DNA from: Clostridiales bacterium UBA1381
GTDB lineage: Bacteria > Bacillota > Clostridia > UBA1381
DNA: 8,069 bases
Assembly (NCBI GenBank): GCA_002305435.1
Contig: DBQZ01000004.1
Coordinates: 1-8,069 of the forward strand
Reading direction: 5' to 3'
Below the pieces are notes generated by a model. The model made no database searches. It had not been told where the DNA came from and was given only the letters and a program-made list of their open reading frames with translations. Made by a program: the position numbers and the translations under genes. Below, one piece after another: positions 1 through 4,854 of this stretch. Position 1 is the stretch's first letter, and every line of letters starts with the position of its first letter.

Positions 1-53
1 CTTAGAAGCAAACAGCTTTTGAGGTCTAATTTTTATATAATAGGCAATAAACC
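1..53 (-). repeat. Hairpin-containing repeat, copy 1 (likely terminator of operon A)
   Basis: This stretch closely resembles 1606-1659: both begin CTTAGAAGC, continue through GCTTTT.AGG, an AT-rich TTTATATA-like segment, and end in CAATAAAC. Arms 1-9 and 15-23 can fold (with G-U pairs when read on the plus strand) around a five-base loop. It lies downstream of the last gene of the leftward operon A, where a terminator is expected. The window cuts off whatever lies to its left, so the T-run of a leftward terminator cannot be checked. The repeat is seen directly; its terminator role is inferred from copy 2. Confidence 0.55.
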
Positions 54-188
54 CTATAAATACGGCATTTTTGATGATAAAAATGTGGTTTTATTTAAAC
101 TTAGCATTTTGTAAACCCTCGAAGTTGGCGGATTTTCTTGCAAAATGGGTTTGTCCCAGGACAATTGTATATGTCCGCATCCCTGCCT

Positions 189-479
189 TCAATAGGTAGA
201 AGTAAACTTTTCATAAAATTCTTCTTCATTCAATGTGTCAGAGTCAATAAGTACTTGCAAATCATGCTTCATATTCTCATACATTTTCCTGTGTGAAAAT
301 TCGTTGGAAAAAGCGATATGAAACATTCCTCCATATATCCCACAGGTGATTGCGTAATATTTAGAGCAGCGTTCAAGTGTAATTCTGCAGGCATGAGAAT
401 ATTCTTCGTCTTCGATTATAGTACCATTTTCCGGGCCGGGTTGTCCGATAGTTGCTCCGTTTTGCACTTTACTCCACAT
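189..479 (-). CDS. Small soluble protein of unknown function, possibly immunity-like
   Basis: This 96-residue protein has no signal peptide or membrane segment. It is acidic, with an aromatic/glycine-rich core (ACRITLERCSKYYAITCGIYG, roughly residues 30-50) containing three cysteines, and a charged helical C-terminus (EEEFYEKF). The ATG at 479 is preceded by AGGAG with about eight bases of spacing. It lies 49 bases after the three-helix membrane protein gene of operon A with no convincing promoter between, so it is probably the last gene of that operon. I do not recognise the family firmly. The size, compact soluble character and position after membrane genes recall small immunity proteins of toxin systems, but that is only an impression, and no toxin gene is visible in the window. 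Confidence 0.75.
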   Translation of the reverse strand: MWSKVQNGATIGQPGPENGTIIEDEEYSHACRITLERCSKYYAITCGIYGGMFHIAFSNEFSHRKMYENMKHDLQVLIDSDTLNEEEFYEKFTSTY

Positions 480-528
480 AGATACATCTCCTATACGTAA
501 ATATATTTTGTGTAATATTGATTATTCA

Positions 529-822
529 TCATGTAATTCCAAACCACACCAGTAGTAAAATTCCTATAATCAGAAAAACTACGCCAACTTGACGATATGG
601 TTTCTCTGTATATTGCTGATACTTATAGAACAGCCCAAAAGCTGCACCGAAGAATAGCAGGGATAAGCTTCCTTTCCATGCTGGGTTGCCCTTGACTAAG
701 CACATAACAGTCAAAATTTGCGTTGCAGCAATCATATATTCCAGAGAATGGCTTTTAGCATGTACGTCGATTTGTTCATCTCTCTCATCTTTAATCGGCC
801 TTTGCCTTGTCGGATGCTTCAT
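529..822 (-). CDS. Small three-helix membrane protein with DER motif
   Basis: This 97-residue protein has a basic, hydrophilic N-terminus, then about three membrane helices (near residues 30-44, 52-67 and 78-96). Residues 12-26 (DERDEQIDVHAKSHS, starting after K11) resemble the central loop of the neighbouring 139-residue protein (DERNRFIALKSKSKS), so the two probably share an ancestral two-helix unit. The ATG at 822 has a strong AGGAGGG site nine bases upstream, and that site overlaps the TAG stop of the preceding gene, which suggests translational coupling. It is the third gene of the XRE-regulated operon A. The fold recalls small uncharacterised Bacillota membrane families such as DUF2178 or DUF6442 that lie next to XRE regulators, but I cannot confirm the assignment. 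Function unknown. Confidence 0.85.
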   Translation of the reverse strand: MKHPTRQRPIKDERDEQIDVHAKSHSLEYMIAATQILTVMCLVKGNPAWKGSLSLLFFGAAFGLFYKYQQYTEKPYRQVGVVFLIIGILLLVWFGIT

Positions 823-836
823 AGCAAACGTCCCTC

Positions 837-1256
837 CTAATTTTTAGATTCGTAATATATATAAGTGAAAAATTCTGCGAGCATTGAAATAGCAAAAGCA
901 AACGCCAACCCTACTCCTATAGAAATAAACCCTTCGTAGCCAGATACCTTTCCTGCTACCAGCAGAATGAGCATAAGTATAAACGATATAATTTGCGTAA
1001 GCTGGAAAGACTTGCTTTTTGATTTCAATGCAATAAAGCGGTTTCTTTCATCCAATTCCTCCAGTTTATCTTCTTTAGCCATATTTTGCGACAAACTGCG
1101 CATAATTGAGCTAAAACCAAGTACAGACAATGCTATTATCAAGATGATTGAGAGTACATCCAAGTCTTGGTTCATAAGGCTTGCTATAAGATTCAATAAA
1201 CCTAAAGCTATCATGAAAACGCCAGAGGCAAATCTTTTTTTGTTATAAATCTTCAT
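837..1256 (-). CDS. Four-helix membrane protein, DUF2178-like
   Basis: This 139-residue protein has four predicted membrane helices (about 10-28, 34-53, 88-104 and 109-133) and a charged central loop, residues 61-85, with the motif DERNRFIALKSKSKS. A positively charged N-terminus (MKIYNKKR) precedes the first helix. I chose the ATG at 1256 because GGAGGG sits about eight bases upstream. A possible TTG start at 1277 lies upstream of that site and would add seven residues. The start overlaps the last 14 bases of the repressor gene, so the two are very likely translated together. The loop motif is typical of small membrane proteins I associate with DUF2178-type families in Bacillota, whose role is unknown. 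Being made from the repressor's own transcript, it may be the effector the regulator controls. Confidence 0.88.
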   Translation of the reverse strand: MKIYNKKRFASGVFMIALGLLNLIASLMNQDLDVLSIILIIALSVLGFSSIMRSLSQNMAKEDKLEELDERNRFIALKSKSKSFQLTQIISFILMLILLVAGKVSGYEGFISIGVGLAFAFAISMLAEFFTYIYYESKN

Positions 1257-1473
1257 GCTGTTTACCCTCCAGCTCAAGATTTTCTTTTAAGCAGCATAAT
1301 TCCTCGACACTTATTCCAAAAACCTCAGCCATACGATATGCAAGCATGAGCGATGGGCTGTATTGTTCCTTTTCGATTGAAATAATTGTGCGTGACGAAA
1401 CGTGAACTAAATCTGCTAATTGCTGCTGTGTCATTTTTAATTTCGTGCGCATTTCCCTGACTTTGGTTTTCAT
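1243..1473 (-). CDS. XRE-family helix-turn-helix repressor
   Basis: This 76-residue protein is almost entirely one Cro/CI-type helix-turn-helix domain: KVREMRTKLKMTQQQLADLV, then the recognition region VSSRTIISIEKEQYSPSLMLAYRMAEVFGISVEEL, which is the classic five-helix XRE layout. No sensor domain is attached. The ATG at 1473 follows GAGGTG closely. An upstream TTG in frame at 1557 is the -35 hexamer of the promoter and is not a start. It is the first gene of operon A and overlaps the next gene by 14 bases. Three copies of a 14-bp palindrome (1500-1513, 1516-1529, 1566-1579) surround the promoter, so it probably represses its own operon. Short XRE proteins of this type commonly lie beside small membrane proteins in Bacillota. 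The inducer is unknown. Confidence 0.93.
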   Translation of the reverse strand: MKTKVREMRTKLKMTQQQLADLVHVSSRTIISIEKEQYSPSLMLAYRMAEVFGISVEELCCLKENLELEGKQHEDL

Positions 1474-1499
1474 TTCACCTCGCCCCTTCTGTAAAGATA

Positions 1500-1513
1500 T
1501 GAAGCAAACTTCC
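1500..1513 (-). promoter_or_regulatory. Candidate XRE operator O1
   Basis: On the minus strand this reads GGAAGTTTGCTTCA, a near-palindrome with arms GAAG and CTTC. It lies in the 5' untranslated region of operon A, about 27 bases before the repressor ATG and 16 bases from O2. It matches the O2 sequence at 11 of 14 positions. Confidence 0.6.
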
Positions 1514-1515
1514 TG

Positions 1516-1529
1516 TGAAGTCAACTTCA
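1516..1529 (-). promoter_or_regulatory. Candidate XRE operator O2 (core)
   Basis: On the minus strand this reads TGAAGTTGACTTCA: arms TGAAGT and ACTTCA are exact inverted repeats around two bases. It begins at the last base of the -10 hexamer and covers the expected transcription start near 1522, an ideal repressor site. It is the most symmetrical of the three copies. Confidence 0.7.
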
Positions 1530-1557
1530 TATTATCATAAAAGTATCGCATTGTCAA
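1529..1557 (-). promoter_or_regulatory. Sigma-A promoter of operon A
   Basis: On the minus strand a perfect TTGACA (1557-1552) is followed by a 17-base spacer and TAATAT (1534-1529), one mismatch from consensus. The predicted start is near 1522, about 50 bases upstream of the repressor ATG. It is flanked by three operator-like palindromes, so a strong promoter under repression is likely. Confidence 0.88.
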
Positions 1558-1565
1558 GAGGAAAG

Positions 1566-1579
1566 TGAAGTTTATTTCA
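1566..1579 (-). promoter_or_regulatory. Candidate XRE operator O3 (upstream)
   Basis: On the minus strand this reads TGAAATAAACTTCA, with outer arms TGAA and TTCA and the same overall pattern as O1 and O2. It sits just upstream of the -35, centred 50 bp from O2, a position where it could support cooperative binding. Confidence 0.5.
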
Positions 1580-1594
1580 TGTTTTTGTTGGAAT

Positions 1595-1631
1595 ATAGAA
1601 AAGACCTTAGAAGCATAACGCTTTTAAGGCC
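1595..1631 (-). terminator. Intrinsic terminator of operon B
   Basis: Read on the minus strand, arms 1631-1620 and 1614-1603 pair over 12 positions (ten Watson-Crick, one G-U, one mismatch) around the loop GTTAT, followed by TTTTC and an AT-rich tract. It follows the last (broken) gene of operon B and precedes the operon A promoter region, so it should insulate the two. The fold is nearly as good on the other strand, so it may work both ways. Confidence 0.7.
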
Positions 1632-1659
1632 TATTTTATATACAATTGAGCAATAAACT
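1606..1659. repeat. Hairpin-containing repeat, copy 2
   Basis: This is a diverged copy of 1-53, similar through the hairpin and the following AT-rich segment to CAATAAAC. Similarity beyond the hairpin shows that more than a generic terminator has been conserved or copied. The two copies follow the last genes of the two leftward operons. Confidence 0.6.
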
Positions 1660-1735
1660 GCATCAGCACGGTGATAACAAAACTGCGATAATTACTTCTG
1701 CCGTACTTGATGGAAATTGCCTTGAGTTTTTGTTA

Positions 1736-2010
1736 TTATTGTATATCCCGAGCTTTCATTTTATCAATTGCGGATTTTTCATATTTCGTGGATTTAAAAT
1801 ATCCTATGAACCAGACAGCAATAATTGCTGCTATACAAATACATCCTGGGATAATGTACTCTGTCGTTTTTTCCAAAAACTTATTGCAGCAAATAACGCA
1901 GTCATGAAAAGAGGGACAATTGCTCCTAATCCCTTCTTCTTTCGTATGCCCCAATAAAATTGCGTTGCTAATATAGCAAACGTTATAACTAAAACAATCA
2001 ATGTTTTCAT
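1736..2010 (-). pseudogene. Frameshifted small membrane protein, paralogue of the 98-residue neighbour
   Basis: Two overlapping frames together rebuild one protein of about 91 residues. The first (from ATG at 2010, MKTLIVLVITFAIL) runs through two membrane helices to FWKK, then reaches a stop at 1831. The second continues with TTEYIIPG, a third helix and the tail STKYEKSAIDKMKARDIQ, ending at 1736. The composite aligns end to end with the adjacent 98-residue protein, which starts MKTAITLI and ends IAKMKAQDIQAPGKDN. The break falls at a run of six A (minus strand; 1867-1872): one extra A restores the frame. The ATG lies two bases after the stop of the upstream gene, with AAGGAT as ribosome site. 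It could be a recent mutation, a sequencing error in a homopolymer, or a slippage-dependent gene. The intact tail argues that any decay is recent. Confidence 0.8.
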
Positions 2011-2012
2011 AA

Positions 2013-2309
2013 TCAATTATCCTTTCCAGGCGCTTGTATATCCTGTGCTTTCATTTTTGCAATTTCTTTCTTCTTTGCTGCCTGCTGCCCGTCTATCCAA
2101 GCCAGAAGAAGAATAAGTGTCGGAAAAACAACCATATTCCAATCCTCTGCGAAATTGATTTTCCCATTAAATAACAGGAATAAAAGGGATACAATCCATA
2201 AAGTAGGAATAATGCCGCCCAAGTACCAGCGTTTGGGACTTCTTCGACATAGCCAGAGGTGGAGTATAGTGACAATAATTGCAATAATCAATGTTATAGC
2301 CGTTTTCAT
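2013..2309 (-). CDS. Small three-helix membrane protein in the DUF2089 operon
   Basis: This 98-residue protein has about three membrane helices (near residues 3-20, 30-48 and 57-72) and a charged C-terminal tail (KKKEIAKMKAQDIQAPGKDN) that is probably cytoplasmic or a partner-binding helix. Its ATG overlaps the TGA stop of the DUF2089-like gene (ATGA), and AAAAGGAG stands about eight bases upstream, inside that gene, so translation of the pair is coupled. A tandem paralogue follows directly downstream, with DNA similarity visible around the start codons, so this is a local duplication. I do not recognise a named family. Co-transcription with a DNA-binding protein suggests a membrane partner or target of that regulator, but no catalytic or transport motif is visible. 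Confidence 0.85.
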   Translation of the reverse strand: MKTAITLIIAIIVTILHLWLCRRSPKRWYLGGIIPTLWIVSLLFLLFNGKINFAEDWNMVVFPTLILLLAWIDGQQAAKKKEIAKMKAQDIQAPGKDN

Positions 2310-2608
2310 GATGTTTTCTCCTTTTCCTGCTTATATTTGTCGATAATGATTTTTGCGGTTTCCAAATCAATCCGGGAGTCAACCGCCAACCCCTTAATAA
2401 AGGCCGAAAATGGTTCATCCTCCTTTTGGTCGCTCAATTCGATTTTCTGAATGAGTTTATCAAGCCTAAGCCGGACTGTCGGATAGGAAACTTCGTATAA
2501 ACGTGCAATCTCCTTCAATGAGCCTGATTTCAAAACGAAGTTTTTTAGAAAGTTTGCGTCCTCCGGCTCCAATGCAAGGATCCATTGTGGGATTTTATCT
2601 ATCTCCAA
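2306..2608 (-). CDS. DUF2089-like helix-turn-helix protein
   Basis: This 100-residue protein matches the pattern I know for the DUF2089 family: an N-terminal IPQWILALEPEDANFLKNF segment, then a helix-turn-helix, GSLKEIARLYEVSYPTVRLRLDKLIQKI (about residues 29-56), and a C-terminal helical region (FIKGLAVDSRIDLETAKIIIDKYKQ). Longer family members begin with a zinc ribbon (CPxCG); this one does not, so it is the short form. The start is a TTG at 2608, seven bases after AAGGAG; no suitable ATG is present. It is the first gene of operon B and overlaps the following membrane protein gene by four bases. A perfect 9-bp inverted repeat around its promoter suggests autoregulation. Function in the cell is not established; a transcriptional role is inferred from the fold. 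Confidence 0.88.
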   Translation of the reverse strand: MEIDKIPQWILALEPEDANFLKNFVLKSGSLKEIARLYEVSYPTVRLRLDKLIQKIELSDQKEDEPFSAFIKGLAVDSRIDLETAKIIIDKYKQEKEKTS

Positions 2609-2626
2609 TTCAATTCTCCTTTCTTA

Positions 2627-2666
2627 TTAACTTTAACTATATTTAGGATACCATGAATAAAGTTAA
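2627..2666 (-). promoter_or_regulatory. Inverted-repeat operator candidate of operon B
   Basis: TTAACTTTA at 2627-2635 and its exact reverse complement TAAAGTTAA at 2658-2666 are centred 31 bp apart, close to three helical turns. One arm lies in the promoter spacer and the other near the expected transcription start. This is a good arrangement for a dimeric or paired repressor, most simply the DUF2089-like protein encoded by the operon. The AT-rich composition raises the chance of coincidence. Confidence 0.5.
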
Positions 2667-2673
2667 AAGTCAA
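2645..2673 (-). promoter_or_regulatory. Sigma-A promoter of operon B
   Basis: On the minus strand TTGACT (2673-2668), a 17-base spacer and TATCCT (2650-2645) form a recognisable housekeeping promoter with a weaker -10. The predicted start is near 2638, about 30 bases before the TTG start codon of the DUF2089-like gene. Confidence 0.7.
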
Positions 2674-2723
2674 TAGAAAATTAAAAATAATTTTTAGGTT
2701 TTAGGCTGCAAAATAAAAAGGTA

Positions 2724-2752
2724 TTGACAACGTCTGTTGTATGTGGTATAAT
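2724..2752 (+). promoter_or_regulatory. Perfect-consensus sigma-A promoter of the ABC importer operon
   Basis: TTGACA (2724-2729), a 17-base spacer and TATAAT (2747-2752) match consensus at all twelve positions. Transcription should start near 2759. Such a strong promoter followed by a leader terminator implies control after initiation. It is divergent from the operon B promoter about 50 bp away. Confidence 0.93.
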
Positions 2753-2758
2753 AATCTC

Positions 2759-2859
2759 AGACGAGATGAGAACAGAATAGGTGAGACGAGAAAGCCATAT
2801 CTTTTTGCCTGTCCTGTTTTTGGACAGTTTTTTTATTTCAAAAAAAGATTTAGACGAGA
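2759..2859 (+). repeat. Three copies of AGACGAGA in the importer leader
   Basis: The octamer AGACGAGA occurs at 2759-2766 (at the predicted transcription start), 2784-2791 and 2852-2859 (just before the ribosome site). The second and third copies match over 11 bases (AGACGAGAAAG). The purpose is unknown; RNA-binding protein sites or a duplicated structural element are possible. Confidence 0.5.
2809..2834 (+). terminator. Leader terminator (probable attenuator) of the importer operon
   Basis: CTGTCC (2809-2814) and GGACAG (2822-2827) form a perfect six-pair stem with a T-rich loop, followed at once by seven T. It lies about 50 bases after the predicted transcription start and about 40 bases before the first gene, so transcripts should stop here unless read-through is allowed. 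AGAACAG at 2769-2775 could pair with CTGTTTT in 2814-2820, partly inside the loop, as a competing fold. No leader peptide rich in one amino acid and no T-box sequence is visible, and the leader is too short for a normal T-box. Confidence 0.75.
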
Positions 2860-2873
2860 AAGGAAAGATGACA

Positions 2874-3872
2874 ATGAAAAAAAGAATAGGAACAGCAGTT
2901 TTAGCAGGCTTGATGGCAGCGGCAATGCTTGGAGGATGTGCAACTAATAACCAGCAGACGGCGGAAAATGGTGACAGCTCACAGGAGGGCTACAAGATAG
3001 GCGTTTTGCAGTATGCCGACCATCCGTCGCTCGACAACTGCCTCGAGGGATTTAAACAAGGGCTTGACGAAGCCGGAGTAACGTATACGCTCGATGCAAA
3101 GTCGGCTAAAAACGATGATTCAACAAATACAAATGTCGCCCAGAATTTCGCTGCTACCGGCATGGATTTGGTGTGCGGCATAGCAACGCCGTCGGCGCAG
3201 GCGCTCTATACAGCCTGCTACGAGAAGGACATTCCGGTAATATTCAACGCTGTTTCTGACCCGGTTGCCGCAAAGCTTGCGAACAGCGAAACAGAGGCAA
3301 TGGATGGTATAACCGGTGTATCCGATAATCTGCCGGTGGATGAACAGCTGGCGCTTATAAGGGAAATGCTTCCTGATGCGAAAACAATAGGTATCCTCTA
3401 TACCACGAGCGAGGCCAATTCCGTATCTACTATTGAAACGTATGAAGAAAAGGTTGGCGAATACGGCTTTGAGCTTATCGCAAAGGGTATAACAAATGCA
3501 GCGGAAATACCGCAGGCTATAGATGTACTCCTGCCGCAGGTTGACTGCATATCAAACATGACCGATAATACTGTTGTAAACAATCTGCCGGTGCTTATCG
3601 AAAAGGCGAATGCGGCGAATATCCCCGTATTTGGTTCGGAGGAGGAGCAGGTAGCAAACGGCTGCGTGGCTTCTGCGGGTATCGACTATGTCGAGCTTGG
3701 CAAAAAGGCCGGCAATATCGCAGCAAGAGTGCTTGCCGGCGAGGATATATCCACGATACCGTATGAAACAATGGAGGAGTCGAAGATAACGATAAATCCG
3801 CAGGCAGCGGAGAATATCGGTCTTGCAATTCCTGAATCTATAACGGCACGTGCTGAAGTTGCAGGAGCGTAA
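2874..3872 (+). CDS. ABC importer substrate-binding lipoprotein, TrpX-like (PF04392 family)
   Basis: This 332-residue lipoprotein begins with a signal peptide (MKKRIGTAVLAGLMAAAML) and a lipobox LGGC with the lipidated cysteine at residue 22, followed by a polar linker. The mature part carries the pattern of the ABC_sub_bind family (COG2984): YKIGVLQYADHPSLDNCLEGFKQGL, then GIATPSAQALYTA, IPVIFNAVSDPVAAKL, GITGVSDNLPVDEQL and IPVFGSEEEQVANGCVASAGIDYVELGKKAG. Members serve importers such as streptococcal TrpXYZ for tryptophan, but other ligands are likely in the family, so the substrate is open. I start at ATG 2874 because AAGGA lies at a better distance than for ATG 2868 (two residues longer). 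A frame open from GTG 2781 reads through the leader terminator and is not the start. First gene of the importer operon. Confidence 0.93.
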   Translation: MKKRIGTAVLAGLMAAAMLGGCATNNQQTAENGDSSQEGYKIGVLQYADHPSLDNCLEGFKQGLDEAGVTYTLDAKSAKNDDSTNTNVAQNFAATGMDLVCGIATPSAQALYTACYEKDIPVIFNAVSDPVAAKLANSETEAMDGITGVSDNLPVDEQLALIREMLPDAKTIGILYTTSEANSVSTIETYEEKVGEYGFELIAKGITNAAEIPQAIDVLLPQVDCISNMTDNTVVNNLPVLIEKANAANIPVFGSEEEQVANGCVASAGIDYVELGKKAGNIAARVLAGEDISTIPYETMEESKITINPQAAENIGLAIPESITARAEVAGA

Positions 3873-3887
3873 AACATAAGTAATATA

Positions 3888-3931
3888 AAACGATTGCAGC
3901 AACCGTAATCGGCGGAAAACTGCAATCGTTT
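3888..3931 (+). promoter_or_regulatory. Intercistronic hairpin between binding-protein and permease genes
   Basis: AAACGATTGCAG (3888-3899) and CTGCAATCGTTT (3920-3931) are perfect 12-bp inverted repeats around a 20-base loop that contains a small CCG/CGG stem. Only a short GTTTTA follows, so it is at best a leaky terminator. In importer operons such a hairpin often protects the upstream message or lowers downstream expression, giving more binding protein than membrane complex. The structure is seen; the effect is inferred. Confidence 0.7.
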
Positions 3932-3954
3932 GTTTTATGGAAAGGAGAGCCGAA

Positions 3955-4854
3955 ATGGCGGAACAACTGATAATCAGTATTTTGGAGCAGGGACTGATAT
4001 ACGGGATAATGGCGCTTGGCGTTTACATAAGCTACAGCATACTTGATTTCCCGGATCTTTCAGTAGACGGTACATTCCCGCTGGGGATAGCGGTTTGTTT
4101 TGTGATGATAAGAGACGGGTTAAACCCATGGCTGGCGCTTCTGGCAGCATTTGCAGCCGGATGTATTGCCGGGGCGTTTACAGGCGTTTTAAATGTTAAG
4201 CTGAAGATACGAAACCTCCTGTGCGGTATTCTCACAATGACAGCCCTCTACTCGGTGAATTACGAGATAGTACAGAAAGCATCTGACTTTTTGTCTATGG
4301 ATTCTGTAACGATCTTTTCCCAGACATCGCCGCTGTTTTCGGGGCATCTGGAGCTTTACGCAAAGCTTGTCGTAATAGCTGTAATAGCGGTGGGAGCGAA
4401 ATTCCTGCTTGACTGGTATCTGAGAACGAAAAACGGCTTCCTTTTAAGAAGCGTTGGCGATAATGAAAAGCTGGTTGTAACGCTTGCGAAAAATCCTGGA
4501 ACAATAAAGATTATCGGTCTTTCAATAGCAAACGGTCTTGTTGCCCTGGCAGGAGCCGTGTACTGCCAGTACGGCCGCTCGTTTAACGTCGGCTCCGGAA
4601 CCGGTACTGTGGTTATGGGACTTGCGGCAGTTATAATTGGAACAACCGTGTTTAAAAAGGTTAGATTTTTGCGCCTTACCACCGGAGTGCTTTTGGGTAT
4701 GATCGTATATAAAATGTGTATTTCACTGGCGCTTTTGGCAGGAATACCGTCGCACGATACGAATCTTATAATAACTGTGCTGTTTATACTCACGCTGCTT
4801 CTGAATAGGTTCGTATTCGAGCGCAGAGGAAAGGGCGGTGATATACGTGCTTAG
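3955..4854 (+). CDS. ABC importer permease, COG4120 type
   Basis: This 299-residue polytopic membrane protein has about eight hydrophobic segments and no signal peptide. It carries the N-terminal family hallmark LIYGIMALGVYISYSILDFPDLSVDGTFPLG and later NGLVALAGAVYCQYGRSFNVGSGTGTVVMGLAAVIIGTTVF, as in permeases that accompany TrpX-like binding proteins (COG4120, related to branched-chain amino acid and sugar permeases). I start at ATG 3955, seven bases after AAAGGAG; the in-frame ATG at 3937 lies upstream of that site and would put the ribosome site inside the gene. The 3' end overlaps the ATPase start by up to 17 bases, so the two membrane-complex subunits are translationally coupled. It forms the translocation channel, as a homodimer by family analogy. 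Confidence 0.93.
   Translation: MAEQLIISILEQGLIYGIMALGVYISYSILDFPDLSVDGTFPLGIAVCFVMIRDGLNPWLALLAAFAAGCIAGAFTGVLNVKLKIRNLLCGILTMTALYSVNYEIVQKASDFLSMDSVTIFSQTSPLFSGHLELYAKLVVIAVIAVGAKFLLDWYLRTKNGFLLRSVGDNEKLVVTLAKNPGTIKIIGLSIANGLVALAGAVYCQYGRSFNVGSGTGTVVMGLAAVIIGTTVFKKVRFLRLTTGVLLGMIVYKMCISLALLAGIPSHDTNLIITVLFILTLLLNRFVFERRGKGGDIRA

Noticed and set aside
54..188. Possible gene remnant or operator between the first repeat and the 96-residue protein gene, including the palindrome TTGTCC-CA-GGACAA at 151-164.
   Set aside because: No frame with a start, ribosome site or recognisable product was found; the palindrome is real but has no context assigning a role.
1474..1557. N-terminal extension of the XRE repressor to a TTG at 1557.
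   Set aside because: That TTG is the first codon-like triplet of the -35 TTGACA; the transcript starts downstream of it.
1646..2346. Plus-strand open frames across operon B.
   Set aside because: They lack ribosome sites, oppose a well-supported minus-strand operon and have low-complexity translations.
2753..2840. T-box, preQ1 or guanidine-II riboswitch in the importer leader.
   Set aside because: It is too short for a T-box and lacks its conserved sequences; ACGA tetramers recall guanidine-II, but they are not in loops of stable stems; no preQ1 consensus is seen.
2781..2873. N-terminal extension of the substrate-binding protein from GTG 2781.
   Set aside because: The extension runs through the leader terminator, has no ribosome site, and would precede a normal lipoprotein signal peptide.
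2741..2947. A 68-codon frame starting MWYNN upstream of the importer, looking like a tryptophan-containing leader peptide.
   Set aside because: Its ATG lies within the promoter, before the transcription start, and it overlaps the real lipoprotein signal sequence in another frame.
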